Shown: in pieces, positions 6,352 to 6,608 of the stretch
How the letters are laid out: each line of letters begins with the position of its first letter
Position numbering within the stretch: the first letter of the stretch is position 1
From: Anaerolinea thermophila
GTDB taxonomy: Bacteria; Chloroflexota; Anaerolineae; Anaerolineales; Villigracilaceae
DNA length: 6,608 nucleotides
Direction: 5' to 3'
NCBI GenBank assembly: GCA_020722305.1
Contig: DYLB01000113.1
Span: 1 to 6,608 of the forward strand
Notes under the pieces: model-generated
The model's database searches: none
The model's input: the letters and a program-made list of their open reading frames with translations, nothing else
Told to the model about the DNA's origin: nothing
Program-made: the position numbers and the translations under genes

Positions 6352-6357
6352 CCTTTT
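6352..6357 (-). promoter_or_regulatory. Ribosome binding site deciding the nuoJ start
   Basis: AAAAGG on the minus strand, 5 bases before ATG 6346. As at nuoN, an in-frame GTG (6350-6352) overlaps its last G, so the upstream start is unlikely. Confidence 0.75.
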
Positions 6358-6362
6358 GGCAA

Positions 6363-6434
6363 AGATAGTAGAGAACAGAGATTGGAGAACAGTCACTGCT
6401 CCCTATTCATCTGCTCTCTAATCCTCTAATCTCT
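6363..6434. repeat. Heptad element E1 (nuoI-nuoJ gap)
   Basis: A 72-base element built from degenerate 7-base units. On the plus strand the left part runs AGATAGT, AGAGAAC, AGAGATT, GGAGAAC; the right part has inverted units such as GCTCTCT and AATCTCT, one of them stretched to 8 bases. The middle can fold in the nuo transcript as GGGAGCAG paired with CTGTTCTC around a TGA loop, using G-U pairs. The element includes the nuoI stop codon and leaves 16 bases up to the nuoJ start. It is clearly related to E3 in the nuoK-nuoL gap (21 of 27 identical in the stretch 6370-6396 against 5411-5437). Confidence 0.8.
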
Positions 6435-6608
6435 GGGATTTTCCATCTTCGGCACCGAGCGAGTGTAAACGCCCGGCTCGACTTTCTGCGGGGTGGTCGG
6501 TTTGCCTTCGGGGGCGGGCTCCAGCAGCAGGTCCTTGGTGTAAATGGCCTCGCTGCGGTCGGTGAAGGACAGCTCATAGTTGTCGCCCAGCACAATCGCT
6601 TCGGTGGG
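6426..6608 (-). CDS. nuoI: NADH-quinone oxidoreductase subunit I, C-terminal end (partial)
   Basis: The last 60 residues and TAG stop of NuoI, the peripheral-arm subunit whose two [4Fe-4S] clusters pass electrons towards the quinone site. The 5' part lies beyond the window. The visible peptide opens with PTEAIVLGDNYELS, the segment that directly follows the last cysteine of the second ferredoxin motif (CP-T-x-A-I), and continues with the family's YTKDLLL segment. None of the cluster cysteines is inside the window. The tail is proline- and charge-rich and ends KMENPRD. Seen: the last codons (AGA GAT TAG) lie inside the heptad element that fills the gap to nuoJ, so the repeat supplies the stop and the last two residues or so. 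A different frame (6407-6595) is also open here but matches nothing. Position directly before nuoJ, as in most nuo operons, supports the call. Confidence 0.9.
   Translation of the reverse strand, partial: PTEAIVLGDNYELSFTDRSEAIYTKDLLLEPAPEGKPTTPQKVEPGVYTRSVPKMENPRD

Noticed and set aside
6407..6595. Minus-strand open frame in another phase over the nuoI end
   Set aside because: Arg/Pro/Ser-rich nonsense; the overlapping frame ending at 6426 matches the NuoI C-terminus.

Overview
The window is the 3' half of a nuo operon, which encodes the membrane arm of respiratory complex I (NADH:quinone oxidoreductase, type I). All genes are on the minus strand, so transcription runs from position 6608 towards 1. 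In transcription order it holds the C-terminal end of nuoI (cut by the window edge), then complete nuoJ, nuoK, nuoL, nuoM and nuoN. The residues that carry protons in the three antiporter-like subunits (NuoL, M, N) and in NuoK are all present, so the enzyme should work. The coding sequence is GC-rich. The gene order, the NuoL C-terminus and the many small dispersed repeats suggest a Chloroflexota (Anaerolineae-like) bacterium; this placement is an inference and not proven by the window.

The genes are ordinary, but the spaces between them are not. Genes in nuo operons are usually only a few bases apart or overlap. Here each gap is 41-88 bases. Each is filled by a small element made of degenerate 7-base units, most of them arranged as two inverted arms that can fold as a hairpin in the nuo mRNA. 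The unit sequence differs from gap to gap: AGAGAGT-like after nuoI and nuoK, TTACGTT after nuoJ, GTTGAAC after nuoL, GCTGTCA/GCTGACG after nuoM, and ACTCTCT after nuoN. Placement is very regular. Each element begins 0-3 bases from the upstream stop codon, or includes it, and leaves only a 13-20 base leader with the ribosome binding site of the next gene. Removing the elements would restore a normal compact operon.

A second kind of repeat lies inside nuoL. About 31 extra residues, histidine-rich and then an EPVEV segment, sit in the loop between the conserved HAFFKALLFL and SKDEIL motifs. Their DNA looks like two families of short repeats that are scattered in environmental bacterial genomes, here inserted in frame.

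The 150 bases downstream of nuoN carry no gene. They hold a half heptad element, a perfect 13-bp hairpin and a second 13-bp inverted repeat at the window edge that may be the end of the operon.
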